The notes below the pieces were generated by a model. It was not told the DNA's origin, ran no database searches, and was given only the letters and a program-made list of their open reading frames with translations. Shown in pieces: positions 14,947 to 15,073 of a DNA stretch of 15,073 nucleotides. Origin of the DNA: an uncultured Bacteroidales bacterium (GTDB taxonomy: Bacteria; Bacteroidota; Bacteroidia; Bacteroidales; Paludibacteraceae); NCBI GenBank assembly GCA_903929065.1, contig CAIYTJ010000093.1, positions 1 to 15,073 of the forward strand, in the 5' to 3' direction. Made by a program: the position numbers and the translations under genes. The first letter of the stretch is position 1. The number at the start of each line of letters is the position of its first letter.

Positions 14947-15073
14947 TTGTATACGTTAAATAGTTTCTTTTAATTCTAAATCTGTTTAAATGAACTATAT
15001 AATTGATTTTATTCGTCAGAAAAATGCACCAACACATGCCGGTACGAATTGAAAATTTTTGATTTAGAACAAA

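Overview
The window looks like a chromosomal segment of a Bacteroidota bacterium, probably Bacteroidales. The reasons are a C-terminal type IX secretion (T9SS) sorting domain, a lipoprotein with a Bacteroidota-style signal, secreted proteins cleaved after ...AQ, near absence of Shine-Dalgarno sequences, and a -7 promoter box of the TAnnTTTG type. The genes are mostly conserved housekeeping genes; no mobile element, CRISPR array or RNA gene was found.

Layout. 3-4448 (+) is the 3' part of a very large secreted beta-helix protein with a T9SS sorting domain; its beginning lies left of the window. It converges on a leftward block through a shared bidirectional terminator at 4447-4480. The leftward block (4496-11170) holds an unrecognised lipoprotein, arginyl-tRNA synthetase (argS), a secreted GH25 lysozyme and alanyl-tRNA synthetase (alaS). 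The lysozyme and alaS each have their own intrinsic terminator. Between alaS and the divergent rightward genes is a 357-base gap filled largely by two adjacent degenerate repeat arrays. The rightward block (11528-13828) is a membrane-anchored M23 peptidase, glutamate racemase (murI) and a secreted cupin, closely spaced and ended by a second bidirectional terminator (13851-13888). A final leftward block (13906-14946) carries xseB, a secreted thioredoxin-like protein and a 58-residue winged-helix-like protein.

Functionally, murI supplies D-glutamate for peptidoglycan, while the M23 and GH25 enzymes probably cut or remodel peptidoglycan. The two aminoacyl-tRNA synthetases are ordinary translation genes.

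The most unusual feature is in the non-coding DNA. Four genes (alaS, murI, the cupin gene and the small winged-helix gene) have short degenerate tandem arrays ending 0-6 bases before the start codon. The arrays belong to three sequence families: GTTATT/AATAAC units upstream of alaS in two arrays of opposite orientation, AGAACCA/AGAGTCA heptamers before murI and the cupin, and a 9-10-base ACGAAT array before the winged-helix gene. The alaS arrays could fold into a long imperfect stem in the leader RNA. I do not recognise these as a named element class.
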